Positions 1 to 8,458 are shown, counted from the first letter of the stretch. The stretch: DNA of 64,000 bases from Streptomyces sp. 549 (GCF_030124175.1 NZ_JASKMT010000009.1:1-64000), one strand, 5' to 3'. Numbers and translations are program-made. Notes: generated by a model not told the origin, from the sequence alone.

Positions 1-58
1 ACTCACCGGCGGCTACCAGGCACCGAGTCTGCCAGCGCGGCTCACCCGGTAGCTCCCA

Positions 59-445
59 TTAGGTGGTGGTGACGGTGACCTGGGCGGCGGAGTCGTCGAA
101 GCAGACGCAGTCCCTGATCAGGTCCACCTCGGGCAGCGGCTCGGGGTAGGCCCACACGGCGTCCCGGTGCACGGCCTCGTCCTGCCCCGCGGTGTACGAC
201 CAGTAGCCGGCCTCACCCTTCCAAGGGCAGCGGGTGCGGGTGCCGGACGCCCGGAACAGGGTGAAGTCCACGTCGGCGGCCGGGACGTAGTACCGGTCCG
301 GCAGACCGGTCTCGGTGAGCAGCACCGGGCGCTCGGTCTTGGCGACGGTCCGCCCGTCGATCACCACCCGGACCCGGGCGGCGGACGGTTCGACGTGGAC
401 CCGGTGACCGCGCGAGCCGGCGGAAGCGGAGTGGTGGGCGTTCAT
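59..445 (-). CDS. DUF427 domain-containing protein
   Basis: A 128-residue cytosolic protein of the DUF427 family, a small beta-rich domain common in actinobacteria with no settled biochemical role. The diagnostic stretch is present: an early beta strand with VRVVIDGRTVAKT, then YYVPAADVDF and the CPWKGEAGYWSY segment, followed by the closing AVWAYPEP strand. Length matches single-domain members and the ATG start is well placed. It is followed on the same strand, upstream in transcription order, by cutA with about 120 bp between them, so it may have its own promoter. The family call is firm from motifs; the function is unknown. Confidence 0.9.
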   Translation of the reverse strand: MNAHHSASAGSRGHRVHVEPSAARVRVVIDGRTVAKTERPVLLTETGLPDRYYVPAADVDFTLFRASGTRTRCPWKGEAGYWSYTAGQDEAVHRDAVWAYPEPLPEVDLIRDCVCFDDSAAQVTVTTT

Positions 446-569
446 GGGACCTCCGTGGTGGGAGAGAGGGCTGCTCGGGTGTCCGTCAGGTGCGGTGTAC
501 CCAAGTGTCCCCGGCCCTCCCCCGCGTCCCCGCTGCTCCCCCGCGTCCTGGCGTTCGGCGGGCGGCCGC

Positions 570-890
570 TCAACCGTCGCACTCGCGCGCGACCCATGCC
601 AGGTAGTCGGCGCTGCCGCCGGTGACGGGCGCGGCGATGATCTCCGGCACGTCGTAGGTGTGCGCCTGCCGCAGATACGCCTCCAGGGCCTCGTACCGGT
701 TGGTGGTGGTCTTCAGCAGCACCTGCCACTCCGGGTCGGCGTGGATCTCCCCCTGCCAGCGGTAGACGGAGGTCACGGGTCCGTTCACCTGAGCGCAGGC
801 GGCGAGCCGGTCGCGTACCGCGCCCCGCGCCAGTTCGGCGGCCCGTTCGGCGGTGTCGGTCGTGGTCAGCACGGTGAGGATGTCGGTCAT
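570..890 (-). CDS. cutA: CutA-type divalent cation tolerance protein
   Basis: A 106-residue CutA1-family protein, a small trimeric ferredoxin-like-fold protein linked to divalent metal tolerance in bacteria. The sequence starts MTDILTVLTTTDTAE, then shows the family landmarks RLAACAQVNGPVTSVYRWQGEI, LLKTTTNRYEALEAYL and the C-terminal DYLAWV. A longer open frame continues upstream, but family length and the conserved beginning support the ATG at 888-890 on the reverse strand. It lies convergent to no obvious partner and is probably monocistronic. The molecular role of CutA is only loosely defined in any organism. Confidence 0.9.
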   Translation of the reverse strand: MTDILTVLTTTDTAERAAELARGAVRDRLAACAQVNGPVTSVYRWQGEIHADPEWQVLLKTTTNRYEALEAYLRQAHTYDVPEIIAAPVTGGSADYLAWVARECDG

Positions 891-994
891 GGGTCCACGG
901 TGGCATCCCGTCCGCCTCACGCGCGAGGCCCCACCCGGGCGCCGCCCCCGCGCGTCCGGCCGCCGCTGTCGCACCGGGGTGCCACCCTGGGGGC

Positions 995-1216
995 ATGCGG
1001 CCGGAACCCGAACCCCTTCCCGACAGCGCGCCCGACACCGCAGGCGAGGACGACGGACCGCCCGGCGTGCAATGCCGGCTGTGCGGGCGCCCGCTGCACG
1101 GGCACGACGCCAGACGCTGGGGCATGGGCAAGGGCTGCCGGCGCAAGCTGCGCCTGCGCGCCGCCCCGCGACCGCCCGCGTTCGACGTCGAGCAGGACAC
1201 CCTGCCCGGCCTGTGA
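995..1216 (+). CDS. small DUF6011-type zinc-ribbon protein
   Basis: A 73-residue protein with one CRLCGRPLHG motif followed by WGMGKGC, so three cysteines and nearby histidines could form a treble-clef-like zinc site. The pattern CxxCGRxL...G..C is typical of the small DUF6011 proteins of actinobacteria and their phages. The N-terminal third is acidic and proline-rich and probably disordered; the middle is basic (CRRKLRLR). No catalytic function can be assigned. It stands alone, divergent from cutA, with about 100 bp between the starts. Confidence 0.65.
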   Translation: MRPEPEPLPDSAPDTAGEDDGPPGVQCRLCGRPLHGHDARRWGMGKGCRRKLRLRAAPRPPAFDVEQDTLPGL

Positions 1217-1305
1217 ACGGCCGCGCGGCCCCGGGGCGGATGTGCGCTGCGGGGTAGGGCAGTTGCGGCGGCAACCACCGCCGCGCCGGTTGCGTCATCC
1301 CGCGT

Positions 1306-1986
1306 GTGAAGAGCGAACCGACCGGCGCACTGGCGCACGGCATACCGACCAGACGCAAGCGCCAGGCCGTGCAGATCACCGTGCTGCTGTGTGTGCTGGC
1401 CCTGCTGCCCGCGGTGTGGATCAAGGTGTCAACCGAGGACCGGATCAGCAGCGCGGCCGACGCGCCCTCCGCGCCGGTCGCCGTGGTGTTCGGGGCCGGG
1501 CTGTGGGGCGACCGCCCCACGCCCTACCTCGCCCACCGGCTCGACGCCGCCGCCGAGCTGTACCGGCGGGGCGCGGTGCGGGCCCTGCTCGTGACCGGGG
1601 ACAACAGCCGGCAGGACTACGACGAGCCGTCCGCGATGCGCCGCTACCTGGAGGACAGCGGGGTGCCCGCGGACCGCATCGTGGCCGACTACGCGGGCTT
1701 CGACACCTGGAACTCCTGTGTCCGCGCCCGCCGGATCTTCGGCGTGGAGCGGGCTCTTCTGGTCAGCCAGGGCTACCACGTGCCACGCACGGTGGCGCTG
1801 TGCGAGGCCGCCGGACTGGATGTGCACGGCGTCGCGGTGGACGAGCCGAGGGACGCCGTCTGGTACCACGGCACACTGCGGGAGCTGGCCGCCGCCGGCA
1901 AGGCCGGGCTGAACGCGACCTTCCGGCCCGACCCGAGGTTCCTCGGCCCGGAGGAACCCGGCGTCGCCCGCGCGCTGGACCGCTGA
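1306..1986 (+). CDS. SanA/YdcF-like DUF218 membrane-anchored protein
   Basis: A 226-residue protein with an N-terminal basic stretch followed by one transmembrane helix (about residues 22-40, ITVLLCVLALLPAVW) and an extracytoplasmic DUF218 domain. Family landmarks are VVFGAGLWGDRPTPYLAHRLDAA, LLVTGDNS, ESSA-type EPSAMRRYL, and LVSQGYHVPR. SanA of E. coli affects vancomycin exclusion at high temperature, so a role in envelope integrity is plausible but inferred. The GTG start is chosen because it precedes the charged-hydrophobic anchor; no later start keeps the helix. It is monocistronic by spacing. Confidence 0.85.
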   Translation: MKSEPTGALAHGIPTRRKRQAVQITVLLCVLALLPAVWIKVSTEDRISSAADAPSAPVAVVFGAGLWGDRPTPYLAHRLDAAAELYRRGAVRALLVTGDNSRQDYDEPSAMRRYLEDSGVPADRIVADYAGFDTWNSCVRARRIFGVERALLVSQGYHVPRTVALCEAAGLDVHGVAVDEPRDAVWYHGTLRELAAAGKAGLNATFRPDPRFLGPEEPGVARALDR

Positions 1987-2094
1987 CCGCACCCCGGGGG
2001 CGCTCCCCCGCCGCGAAACCGCGCCTCCGGGAACTCGGGGAATTCGACCGTGAGTTGCCGGTGATATCCGGCCCTTCCGTCCTAGGCTCGGGCC

Positions 2095-2532
2095 ATGAAC
2101 CCGGATGAAGCGAACGCGTTCAACCATCACGTGACCGAGCGGTTCCGGGCCCAGAAGGGCTCCGGGCCGCTCGGCGAAGGGCTGCCGTTCAACGCCGACG
2201 GCCTGCTGCTGCTCACCCACACGGGCGCGCGCACGGGCACACGCCGCACCAATCCGCTGGGCTTCCTGGTGATGCCCGGGGGCCGGCTCTTCGTGGTGGC
2301 GTCCTTCCTCGGCGCGCCCCGCAACCCGGACTGGTACCACAACGTGCTGGCACACCCGGAGGTCACCGTGGAGCTGGGCACGGAGACGTTCACCGCATCC
2401 GCCTCCGAACCGTCCGAGGACGCCTACCCGGCGCTCTGGGACGAGGCCCTGGCGCAGTGGCCGTTCCTCGACGAGCACCAGGCCAAGGCCGGGCGGCGCA
2501 TCCCGCTGGTGGAGCTGACCCGCCTCACCTGA
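2095..2532 (+). CDS. nitroreductase/deazaflavin (F420)-dependent oxidoreductase family protein
   Basis: A 145-residue protein of the DDN/FDOR (flavin or deazaflavin oxidoreductase) split-barrel family. The family core is visible: LLLLTHTGARTGTRRTNPL, VVASFLGAPRNPDWYHNVLAHPEVTVELG and the C-terminal QAKAGRRIPLVELTRL. Members bind F420, FMN or heme-degradation cofactors and reduce varied substrates; the substrate here cannot be predicted. It is followed within 100 bp by a VOC protein on the same strand, so co-transcription is possible. Start ATG is at the expected place for the family. Confidence 0.9.
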   Translation: MNPDEANAFNHHVTERFRAQKGSGPLGEGLPFNADGLLLLTHTGARTGTRRTNPLGFLVMPGGRLFVVASFLGAPRNPDWYHNVLAHPEVTVELGTETFTASASEPSEDAYPALWDEALAQWPFLDEHQAKAGRRIPLVELTRLT

Positions 2533-2630
2533 CACCAGACGCACGGGAGGCGGCCGGTACGGCCCCTGCGGACGGCGCGGTGTCCGATTCGTTCAAGACC
2601 TGCGGCGGCGCGGCGGTCTACGGTGCGGGC

Positions 2631-3041
2631 ATGGCAACCACAGCACCCCGTTTCGACCTTGTCGGCATGGTCACGAAGGACATGCCCGCGACTCTCGCGT
2701 TCTACCGGCGCCTGGGCCTGGACATCCCCGCGGAGGCGGACACCGCCCCCCACGCCGAGGTGACCGGACCGGGCGGCGTCCGCCTGGCCTGGGACACCGT
2801 GGACGTCATCCGCTCCATGCACCCGGGCTGGGAACTGCCCACCGGCGAGGGCCGGATGTCGCTGGCGTTCCGCTGCGAGAACCCGTCCGCCGTGGACACC
2901 CTTTACGCCGAACTGCTGGCGGCCGGCGTTCCCGGGGCGCGCGACCCCTGGGACGCCTTCTGGGGCCAGCGCTACGCGGTCGTCGAGGACCCGGACGGCA
3001 ACACCGTCGACCTCTTCGCACCCCTGCCCGACGCCCCCTGA
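2631..3041 (+). CDS. VOC (glyoxalase/bleomycin-resistance) superfamily protein
   Basis: A 136-residue vicinal-oxygen-chelate protein with two beta-alpha-beta-beta-beta modules. It starts MATTAPRFDLVGMVTKDMPATLAFYRRLGL, the usual first module, and ends with RYAVVEDPDGNTVDLFAPL, the usual closing strand with its DPDGN turn. Such proteins include metal-dependent lyases, dioxygenases and drug-binding proteins; nothing here singles out one. A longer frame reaches upstream into the previous gene, but the ATG at 2631 fits the family. A G-rich stretch follows directly after the stop. Confidence 0.88.
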   Translation: MATTAPRFDLVGMVTKDMPATLAFYRRLGLDIPAEADTAPHAEVTGPGGVRLAWDTVDVIRSMHPGWELPTGEGRMSLAFRCENPSAVDTLYAELLAAGVPGARDPWDAFWGQRYAVVEDPDGNTVDLFAPLPDAP

Positions 3042-3052
3042 GCCCGGTAGGC

Positions 3053-3083
3053 GGGTGCGGGGGCGGACGGGGGCGGGGGCGGG
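3053..3083 (+). other. G-run cluster, potential G-quadruplex
   Basis: Five runs of three to five G with loops of one to a few bases lie just after the VOC stop on the plus strand. This satisfies the sequence rule for an intramolecular quadruplex. In DNA of this GC content such clusters also occur by chance, so function is not implied. Confidence 0.35.
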
Positions 3084-3278
3084 TACAGCCACACCGCTAC
3101 CGGCCCGGTGGCCGCACCCGGGGGAAGACGGATCGCGACATGCGGTCCTTCGGCGTCCCCCCGGGGCCTCCGTCAGCTTCGTCAGTGCGGGACAGATCAC
3201 AGAGCGTCGCGAGACCCTCGGTGGCGGGTTGAGTGCTTCCACCGCCTTCGCGGTTGACGGTTGTTAGCCTGCATCACC

Positions 3279-3722
3279 ATGAAGCAGCGGCAGCGGAAGA
3301 AGCTCTCCCGCCATCTCGCCGACGCCATCCTGGAGGCCGACGCCGCCCGCGTGAAGGCGCTCCTGGGGGCCGGGGCAGACCCAGGGCTGGGGGACAGGGA
3401 CGGCACCACGCCTCTGTACCTGGCGTCCGTGCAGGGGGAGGCCGAGATCGCCCGCCTGCTGACGGAAGCCGGGGTCTTCCCCGACGCAGAGAGCGGAGGA
3501 GTCGGCTCCGAGGGCACGCCGTTGTGCGCAGCCGCGTGCTGGGGCCACACCGAGACGGTGCGCGTGCTGTTGGCGCACGGCGCTGACCCGAACCTTCGTG
3601 AGGACGGCGGAACGGGTTGGGCCCCCTTGGACTGGGCGAACCACGCTTCCCGTCCCGAGGCCGCCGAACTCCTCATCGCCGCGGGAGCACATCCGACAGG
3701 GACGCCGTCCGGGGGATCATGA
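3279..3722 (+). CDS. ankyrin-repeat protein
   Basis: A 147-residue protein made of about four ankyrin repeats. Repeat hallmarks are LADAILEADAARVKALLGAGADP, DGTTPLYLASVQGEAEIARLLTEAGV, GTPLCAAACWGHTETVRVLLAHGADPN and GWAPLDWANHASRPEAAELLIAAGAHP. There is no signal peptide, so it is a cytosolic protein-binding module with an unknown partner. The ATG at 3279 is chosen over one six codons earlier because the basic MKQRQRKKLS stretch is the natural cap. It converges on the AraC-type gene downstream, with 46 bp between the stops. Confidence 0.85.
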   Translation: MKQRQRKKLSRHLADAILEADAARVKALLGAGADPGLGDRDGTTPLYLASVQGEAEIARLLTEAGVFPDAESGGVGSEGTPLCAAACWGHTETVRVLLAHGADPNLREDGGTGWAPLDWANHASRPEAAELLIAAGAHPTGTPSGGS

Positions 3723-3768
3723 CGCGATCGTCGGGCCTGGGGGTCCCCGTTGCAGCAGGCAGGCACCG

Positions 3769-4473
3769 CTACCCCAGCAGCTCGCCGAGGGGCACTCCTG
3801 CGAGGGCCTTCACGTCCCTGGCCAGGTGTGCCTGGTCGGCGAAGCCGGTTGCCGCGGCGACGTCGGCGGGCGGGCGGCCCGTGCGGGCCAGGGCCAGGGC
3901 GCGTTCCAGCCGCAGCACCCGGGCCAGGGTCTTCGGGCCGTATCCGAAGGACCGCAGGGCCCTGCGGTGCAGCTGCCGTTCACTCAGTCCGACGTCCCTG
4001 GCGACCTCGGACACCGGCCGGCCCCGGCCCAGCGCGTCCGCCACCGCCCGGCACAGCGGGTCGGGTGTGCCGCCGGCGTCGGCCGCCACCTCCTCCAGGG
4101 CGGCGCCCCGGTCGGCCGACCCGTTGACCTGCCCGGTCAGGCGGCGCACCCGGGCCGCGGGCCACACGGCGTCCAGCGGGACCCGCAGGTCCCGCAGTTC
4201 GCTGGCGGGCACGCCGAAGACCGCCGGACCGACGCCGGGCGGGAAGCGCAACCCGGCCCAGGCGCCGTCCGGCGCTCCGGCGGAGACGTGCGCCCGGGTG
4301 TCAGGACCGGCGACGAGCAGCGCGCCGTCGTGCCAGATGAGGTCCATGCAGCCGTCCGGCAGCACCCGGACGCTGCCCGCCGCCGGCGCTGCCGCGGGAC
4401 CTTCCGCGGGCAGCGCGGCTCGCGACCACACCACCGTGCCGTCGCCGAGCCCTGACCTCCGTTCCCGGTACAC
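3769..4473 (-). CDS. AraC-family transcriptional regulator with DUF6597-like N-terminal domain
   Basis: A roughly 234-residue one-component regulator. The N-terminal part (RVLPDGCMDLIWHDGALLVAGPDT) matches the DUF6597-type sensor domain, and the C-terminal hundred residues are the paired AraC helix-turn-helices (ERQLHRRALRSFGYGPKTLARVLRLERALALAR, then DVAAATGFADQAHLARDVKALAG). The open frame runs farther upstream into low-complexity sequence; a GTG before YRERRSGLGDG is the most natural start. It is divergent from the kinase operon. The ligand and targets are unknown. Confidence 0.8.
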   Translation of the reverse strand: MYRERRSGLGDGTVVWSRAALPAEGPAAAPAAGSVRVLPDGCMDLIWHDGALLVAGPDTRAHVSAGAPDGAWAGLRFPPGVGPAVFGVPASELRDLRVPLDAVWPAARVRRLTGQVNGSADRGAALEEVAADAGGTPDPLCRAVADALGRGRPVSEVARDVGLSERQLHRRALRSFGYGPKTLARVLRLERALALARTGRPPADVAAATGFADQAHLARDVKALAGVPLGELLG

Positions 4474-4645
4474 GCCGACCAGCTTGCCGTACTGATTCCC
4501 GTGGCGCTTCCGCGCCGGTACCTTGGCGGCGGACCCGGCGTGCCGGAGCGGCGGCGCCGGCCGGTGACGGAACCGGCCCGCCCGGCGGTGGCGTCTGGTC
4601 CGGCGACGGGCCGTACGGACGGCCCACCTATGGCGGGGGGACGCC

Positions 4646-6394
4646 ATGGCTGATTGGATCGTCCCCGGGTACAGCGAGACCCGGGAGCTGGGCGCGGGCG
4701 CCGGCGGACGGGTCGTGCACGCGGTGCACGAGGCGACGGGTACGCCGGTGGCGGTGAAGTACCTGTCGCAGAAGCTGCGGCGGGACGCTGGTTTCCGGGA
4801 GGCGTTCCGCGCCGAGGCGGAGCTGCTGGCCGGTCTGACCAGCCCGTTCGTGACCGGTCTGTACGAGTACGTGGAGGGCCCGTCCGGCGCGGCCATCGTG
4901 ATGGAGCTGGTCGACGGCGTGGCACTGCGGCGCCTGCTCCAGCGGGAGGGCGCCACCGGCCCGGAGGCCGCGCTCGCCGTGCTGAAGGGCTCGCTGCTCG
5001 GCCTGGCGGCTGCCCACGCGGCCGGTGTGGTGCACCGCGACTACAAGCCGGAGAACGTGCTGGTCACCGCGGACGGCGTGTCCAAACTGGTCGACTTCGG
5101 CATCTCGGCGCGGACCGGCGAGCGGGTCGGCGCGTCGGGCACGCCCGTCTACATGGCCCCCGAGCAGTGGAACGGCGGCCCGGCCACCCCCGCCACCGAC
5201 GTGTACGCGGCCACCGCCTGCTTCTTCGAGTGCCTGACCGGCCGCAAGGCGTACACCGGCCAGAACCTCGCCGAGCTGGCCGTCCAGCACATCGAGGCGC
5301 CGGTGCCCGACGAGCTGGTACCGGAGCCGGTGCGGGACCTGGTCCGGCGCGGGCTGGCCAAGGATCCGGCCGAGCGGCCGTCGGACGCCGCCGCGTTCGT
5401 GGCCGAGCTGGACGAGGTCGCCGAGCGGGCCTACGGGCCGCGGTGGGAGTCGCGCGGCCGTCGGCGGCTGGCCGCCCTGGCGGCGCTGGTGCCGCTGCTG
5501 TTCCCGTCCGCGCTCGGGCAGAACCCGGGCGGCGTGACGACGTTCGCCCGTACCGTGCTGCGGTCCGCACGCGGGCACCACGGATGGGTGGCCGGTCTGG
5601 CCGCCGGGCTGGTCGCGGCGCTGCTGTTCGGCGCCGCCGCGGCGGCCGGCACCGGCGGGCACCGCGCGCAGGCGCAGACGGTGGCGACCACGGAGGCGAC
5701 CAGCGCGGCCGGGCCCGCGACCGCGGGACCCGCCGGACCCGCCACCGGCGGCCCGACTCCCGACGCGTCCGGCACCGGCGACCCGGCGGACCTCGACGGC
5801 GACCCCGACGGCACCGACGGGGAGGCTGACGGCACCGAGGGCGCGGACGGGGACGCCGACGCCGACGGGCCGGACGCGCCGGACCTGCCGGGCGAGCCCG
5901 GCGGACCGGGTGGCGGCGACGGCCCCGGGGAGCCGCCCGGCCCCGGCGGTCCGGGCGGGCCCGGCGGCGGACCGGGAGCACCGGGCGGTGGGCCGGGTGA
6001 GCCGCCCGCACCGGGCAGCTCACCCCCGCCGACGGTCGCACCGCCCGCAGGCCCGTCGACGCCACCTCCCGCCGGAGTGGACGCGGTGGAGGTCGGCTCC
6101 CTGGTGCAGACCGGGCCGCAGACCGCCAGCGCCTCGGTGACGGTGCGCGCCCGCAGCACCGGGCCGGTGGTGCTGACCCTCGCCTGGTATGCGGACGAGT
6201 TCGGGCAGGGCGGACAGCAGGACGGCGCGACGCAGACCCTCGACCTGAGCGGCGACACGTCCTACACCGTGCAGGTGGCGCACACCTTCGCCACCCGGAC
6301 CGCCTGCTTCTGGGAGGTGCGGGCCTCGACGAGCCCGGCGGCGGCCAACGGCGGCTCCTCGCAACGCGTCACGACCAGAGGATGCCTCTCGTGA
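4646..6394 (+). CDS. transmembrane serine/threonine protein kinase
   Basis: A 582-residue Hanks-type kinase. The catalytic domain occupies about residues 8-260: glycine loop GAGAGGRV (16-23), ATP-binding lysine in AVK (38), helix-C glutamate (57), catalytic HRDYKPEN (130-137), DFG (150-152) and APEQW (171-175). The catalytic loop has Tyr where Leu is usual. A short hydrophobic segment (about 275-290) and a longer transmembrane helix (about 313-335) follow. Next come a long Pro/Gly/Asp linker and a C-terminal beta-rich extracytoplasmic domain of about 100 residues (LTLAWYADEF, CFWEVRAS). The next gene overlaps its stop and carries a similar C-terminal domain. The signal sensed is unknown. Confidence 0.92.
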   Translation: MADWIVPGYSETRELGAGAGGRVVHAVHEATGTPVAVKYLSQKLRRDAGFREAFRAEAELLAGLTSPFVTGLYEYVEGPSGAAIVMELVDGVALRRLLQREGATGPEAALAVLKGSLLGLAAAHAAGVVHRDYKPENVLVTADGVSKLVDFGISARTGERVGASGTPVYMAPEQWNGGPATPATDVYAATACFFECLTGRKAYTGQNLAELAVQHIEAPVPDELVPEPVRDLVRRGLAKDPAERPSDAAAFVAELDEVAERAYGPRWESRGRRRLAALAALVPLLFPSALGQNPGGVTTFARTVLRSARGHHGWVAGLAAGLVAALLFGAAAAAGTGGHRAQAQTVATTEATSAAGPATAGPAGPATGGPTPDASGTGDPADLDGDPDGTDGEADGTEGADGDADADGPDAPDLPGEPGGPGGGDGPGEPPGPGGPGGPGGGPGAPGGGPGEPPAPGSSPPPTVAPPAGPSTPPPAGVDAVEVGSLVQTGPQTASASVTVRARSTGPVVLTLAWYADEFGQGGQQDGATQTLDLSGDTSYTVQVAHTFATRTACFWEVRASTSPAAANGGSSQRVTTRGCLS

Positions 6395-7314
6395 GCGGGG
6401 ACGACGGCTACCGGGCGACCGAGCTGGGTGACCACTGGTTCGAGAAGCCGGCGTCCGACCCGCGTGACGCCGTCCCCGCGGGGGCGGCGGACGGCGAGCG
6501 GGCCACGGTGGTGGCGGAGCCGGCCACGCCCGGCGACCCGGCGCCCGGGCCGCCCGCCGGTCCGGCCGCGGGTCCGGCCGCGGGTCCGGCCGCGGGTCCG
6601 GCCACAGACGCTCCCACCGGTCCGGCCACAGACGCACCCGCCGAGTTGCCCACCCTGGTCAGCACCCTGGTGACGGACACCGCCAACACCGCCGTGCGCA
6701 CGCGCCCGGAGACCGGCCAGCTGCCCGGCGCGGAGCCAGGTTCGGCGCCCGGCGCGGCACCGCACGCGACGCTGCCGCAACCGGGCGCGTCCCCCACCGC
6801 CCTGTCCCCCACTGCCCCTCCTGGCGTCGCCCAGGCGACGGAGGGGGCGGTGCTGCGGTTCGGGCCGGGCGTGCCGGACCGGTTGCCACCCGCCGTCGTG
6901 CCGCCGGGGGTGCGCCGCAGGCGGCGGCAGCGTCGGTCGCTGCTGGCGGTCGCGGTGGTGGTGGCACTCGCCGCGGGCTGGTTCGGCTGGCGGTGGGTCG
7001 GGCCGCCGCTGGACGTGCGGGACCTGTCGGTGCGCACCTCCGGCCCGGGTCCCGGGTGCGGCGGCACCGCCGAGGTGGTGGGCACGGTGACGACCAACGG
7101 CGCTGCGGGCACGCTGCGTTACCGATGGGTACGCAGCGACGGCACGGCGTCGCCGGTGCAGGAGGAGCGGGTGGCCCGCGGGCAGGACGAGGCACGGCTG
7201 CGGCTGCTGTGGACGTTCCGCGGGCAGGGCACCCAGCAGGCCGTGGCGACCCTGGAGCTTGTCTCGCCGGGGCAGCGCAGCGGTTCCGCCGCGTTCCGCT
7301 ACCAGTGCGAGTAG
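6391..7314 (+). CDS. kinase-coupled single-pass membrane protein with Ig-like C-terminal domain
   Basis: A roughly 307-residue protein that starts in a GTGA overlap with the kinase stop, so the two are translationally coupled; an ATG three codons earlier is the alternative start. The first 180 residues are Pro/Gly/Ala-rich and presumably cytosolic and disordered. They include a perfect 12-bp tandem repeat (6556-6603) coding AAGP units and several Thr/Ser-Pro sites that could be kinase substrates. A basic cluster (RRRRRQRR) precedes one transmembrane helix (LLAVAVVVALAAGWFGW). The external domain (TLRYRWVRSDG, LRLLWTFRGQGTQQAVATLEL) resembles the kinase C-terminal domain. Partner or substrate of the kinase is an inference. 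Confidence 0.75.
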   Translation: MSGDDGYRATELGDHWFEKPASDPRDAVPAGAADGERATVVAEPATPGDPAPGPPAGPAAGPAAGPAAGPATDAPTGPATDAPAELPTLVSTLVTDTANTAVRTRPETGQLPGAEPGSAPGAAPHATLPQPGASPTALSPTAPPGVAQATEGAVLRFGPGVPDRLPPAVVPPGVRRRRRQRRSLLAVAVVVALAAGWFGWRWVGPPLDVRDLSVRTSGPGPGCGGTAEVVGTVTTNGAAGTLRYRWVRSDGTASPVQEERVARGQDEARLRLLWTFRGQGTQQAVATLELVSPGQRSGSAAFRYQCE

Positions 7315-7390
7315 GCCCGCCACGCGTGACGGCCCGTCACCGGCGGCTGCCACCCCGGACCGGACCCGGCCGGTCGCGGCCGGACGGCTG

Positions 7391-7429
7391 CTCAGCGCAC
7401 CACCGCGCTCAGCCTCAGCGCACCACCGC
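7391..7429. repeat. 16-bp direct repeat spanning the AraC gene stop codon
   Basis: The sequence CTCAGCGCACCACCGC occurs at 7391-7406 and again at 7414-7429. The second copy contains the stop codon and last residues of the neighbouring minus-strand regulator; the first lies just beyond it. It looks like a small tandem duplication of the gene's 3' end. Confidence 0.8.
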
Positions 7430-8458
7430 CCGCAGCCCCGGCTCAGGTGCCGTAACGCGCGCCGGGGCGCGCACGAGGGCGCGTTCCGGCTGGCCGCCCT
7501 CGGCCGCGCCGCCGGTGGCCGTCGGGCCGGCCCGGAACTCGCTCGGGCTGAGGCCGCGCAGGCGCTTGAACGCCGCGCTGAGCGCGAAGGCGTTGGCGTA
7601 GCCGACCTGTCGGGCCACCGACGCGACGGTCACCCCGGGTTCGCGCAGCAGGTCGCCGGCCAGGTCGATGCGCCAGCCGGTGAGGTACGACATCGGCGGT
7701 TCCCCCACCAGGTCGGTGAACCGGCGGGCCAGCGCGGCCCGCGAGACGCCCACGGCGGCGGCCAGCGACGCGACCGTCCACGGCCGCGCGGGGTGCAGGT
7801 GCAGCAGGTTCAGTGCCGGGCCGACCACCGGGTCGCCCTGCGCCCGGTACCAGCGGGGCGCGTCACCGTCGGGCCGGTCGAACCAGGCCCGCAGGGTGGC
7901 GATCAGCGTCAGGTCCAGCAGGCGGTCCAGGACGGCCTGCTGGCCCGGTGCGTCACGGGCGAGTTCGTCGGCGAACAGCGGCAGCAGCGGGCAGCCGCAG
8001 CTCTCCTGGGGCAGGACGAGGAACTGCGGCAGGGCGGCCAGCAGCCGCCGGCTGATACCGCCCTGCACCTGGTAGGTGCCGTTGACCAGCAGGTCGGCGC
8101 CGTCGCGGTTGCGGCCCCAGGTCCGCACGCCCAGCGCCAGTGCCTCGCACAGTTCCTCACCCTCGGGTGTGGTGCAGCGGTCACCGGGATGCACGACCAT
8201 GTCCGGGGCTCTGCCGGGCACGTCGGAGACCGTGTAGGGGTCGGGTCCACGGAGCACGGCGATGTCGCCGGGCCGGAGGCGGACGGGGTCGGCGCCGTCC
8301 GGGGTGAGCCAGGCCGTGCCGCGTGCCATCGTCAGCAGCCCGAGCGGCGCCTCGTCCTTGATGTGCAGCGACCAGGGCGGGTCCATCACGACCTGGTGGA
8401 ACATGCCGCCGCGGGCCCGGGTGCCGTCGAGAAGCTCTGAGAGTACGTCCACCCCCAC
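7415..8458 (-). CDS. AraC-family transcriptional regulator with cupin sensor domain
   Basis: A 347-residue regulator. The N-terminal half is a cupin-type sensor (MFHQVVMDPPWSLHIKDEAPLGLLTMARGTAWL, LRPGDIAVLRGPDPYTV) of the kind found in AraC proteins that regulate short-chain oxidoreductases and drug-related genes. The C-terminal part carries both AraC helix-turn-helices (VASLAAAVGVSRAALARRFTDLVGEPPMSYLTGWRI, then VASVARQVGYANAFALSAAFKRLRGLSPSEFRAG). It is divergently transcribed from the NmrA-like oxidoreductase with about 75 bp between starts. That is a classic regulator-target layout, so control of that gene is likely but inferred. Confidence 0.9.
   Translation of the reverse strand: MGVDVLSELLDGTRARGGMFHQVVMDPPWSLHIKDEAPLGLLTMARGTAWLTPDGADPVRLRPGDIAVLRGPDPYTVSDVPGRAPDMVVHPGDRCTTPEGEELCEALALGVRTWGRNRDGADLLVNGTYQVQGGISRRLLAALPQFLVLPQESCGCPLLPLFADELARDAPGQQAVLDRLLDLTLIATLRAWFDRPDGDAPRWYRAQGDPVVGPALNLLHLHPARPWTVASLAAAVGVSRAALARRFTDLVGEPPMSYLTGWRIDLAGDLLREPGVTVASVARQVGYANAFALSAAFKRLRGLSPSEFRAGPTATGGAAEGGQPERALVRAPARVTAPEPGLRAVVR

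Noticed and set aside
6556..6603. 12-bp tandem repeat considered as a separate mobile or regulatory element
   Set aside because: It is in frame and encodes the Ala-Gly-Pro-rich linker of the kinase partner protein, so it is coding low complexity.
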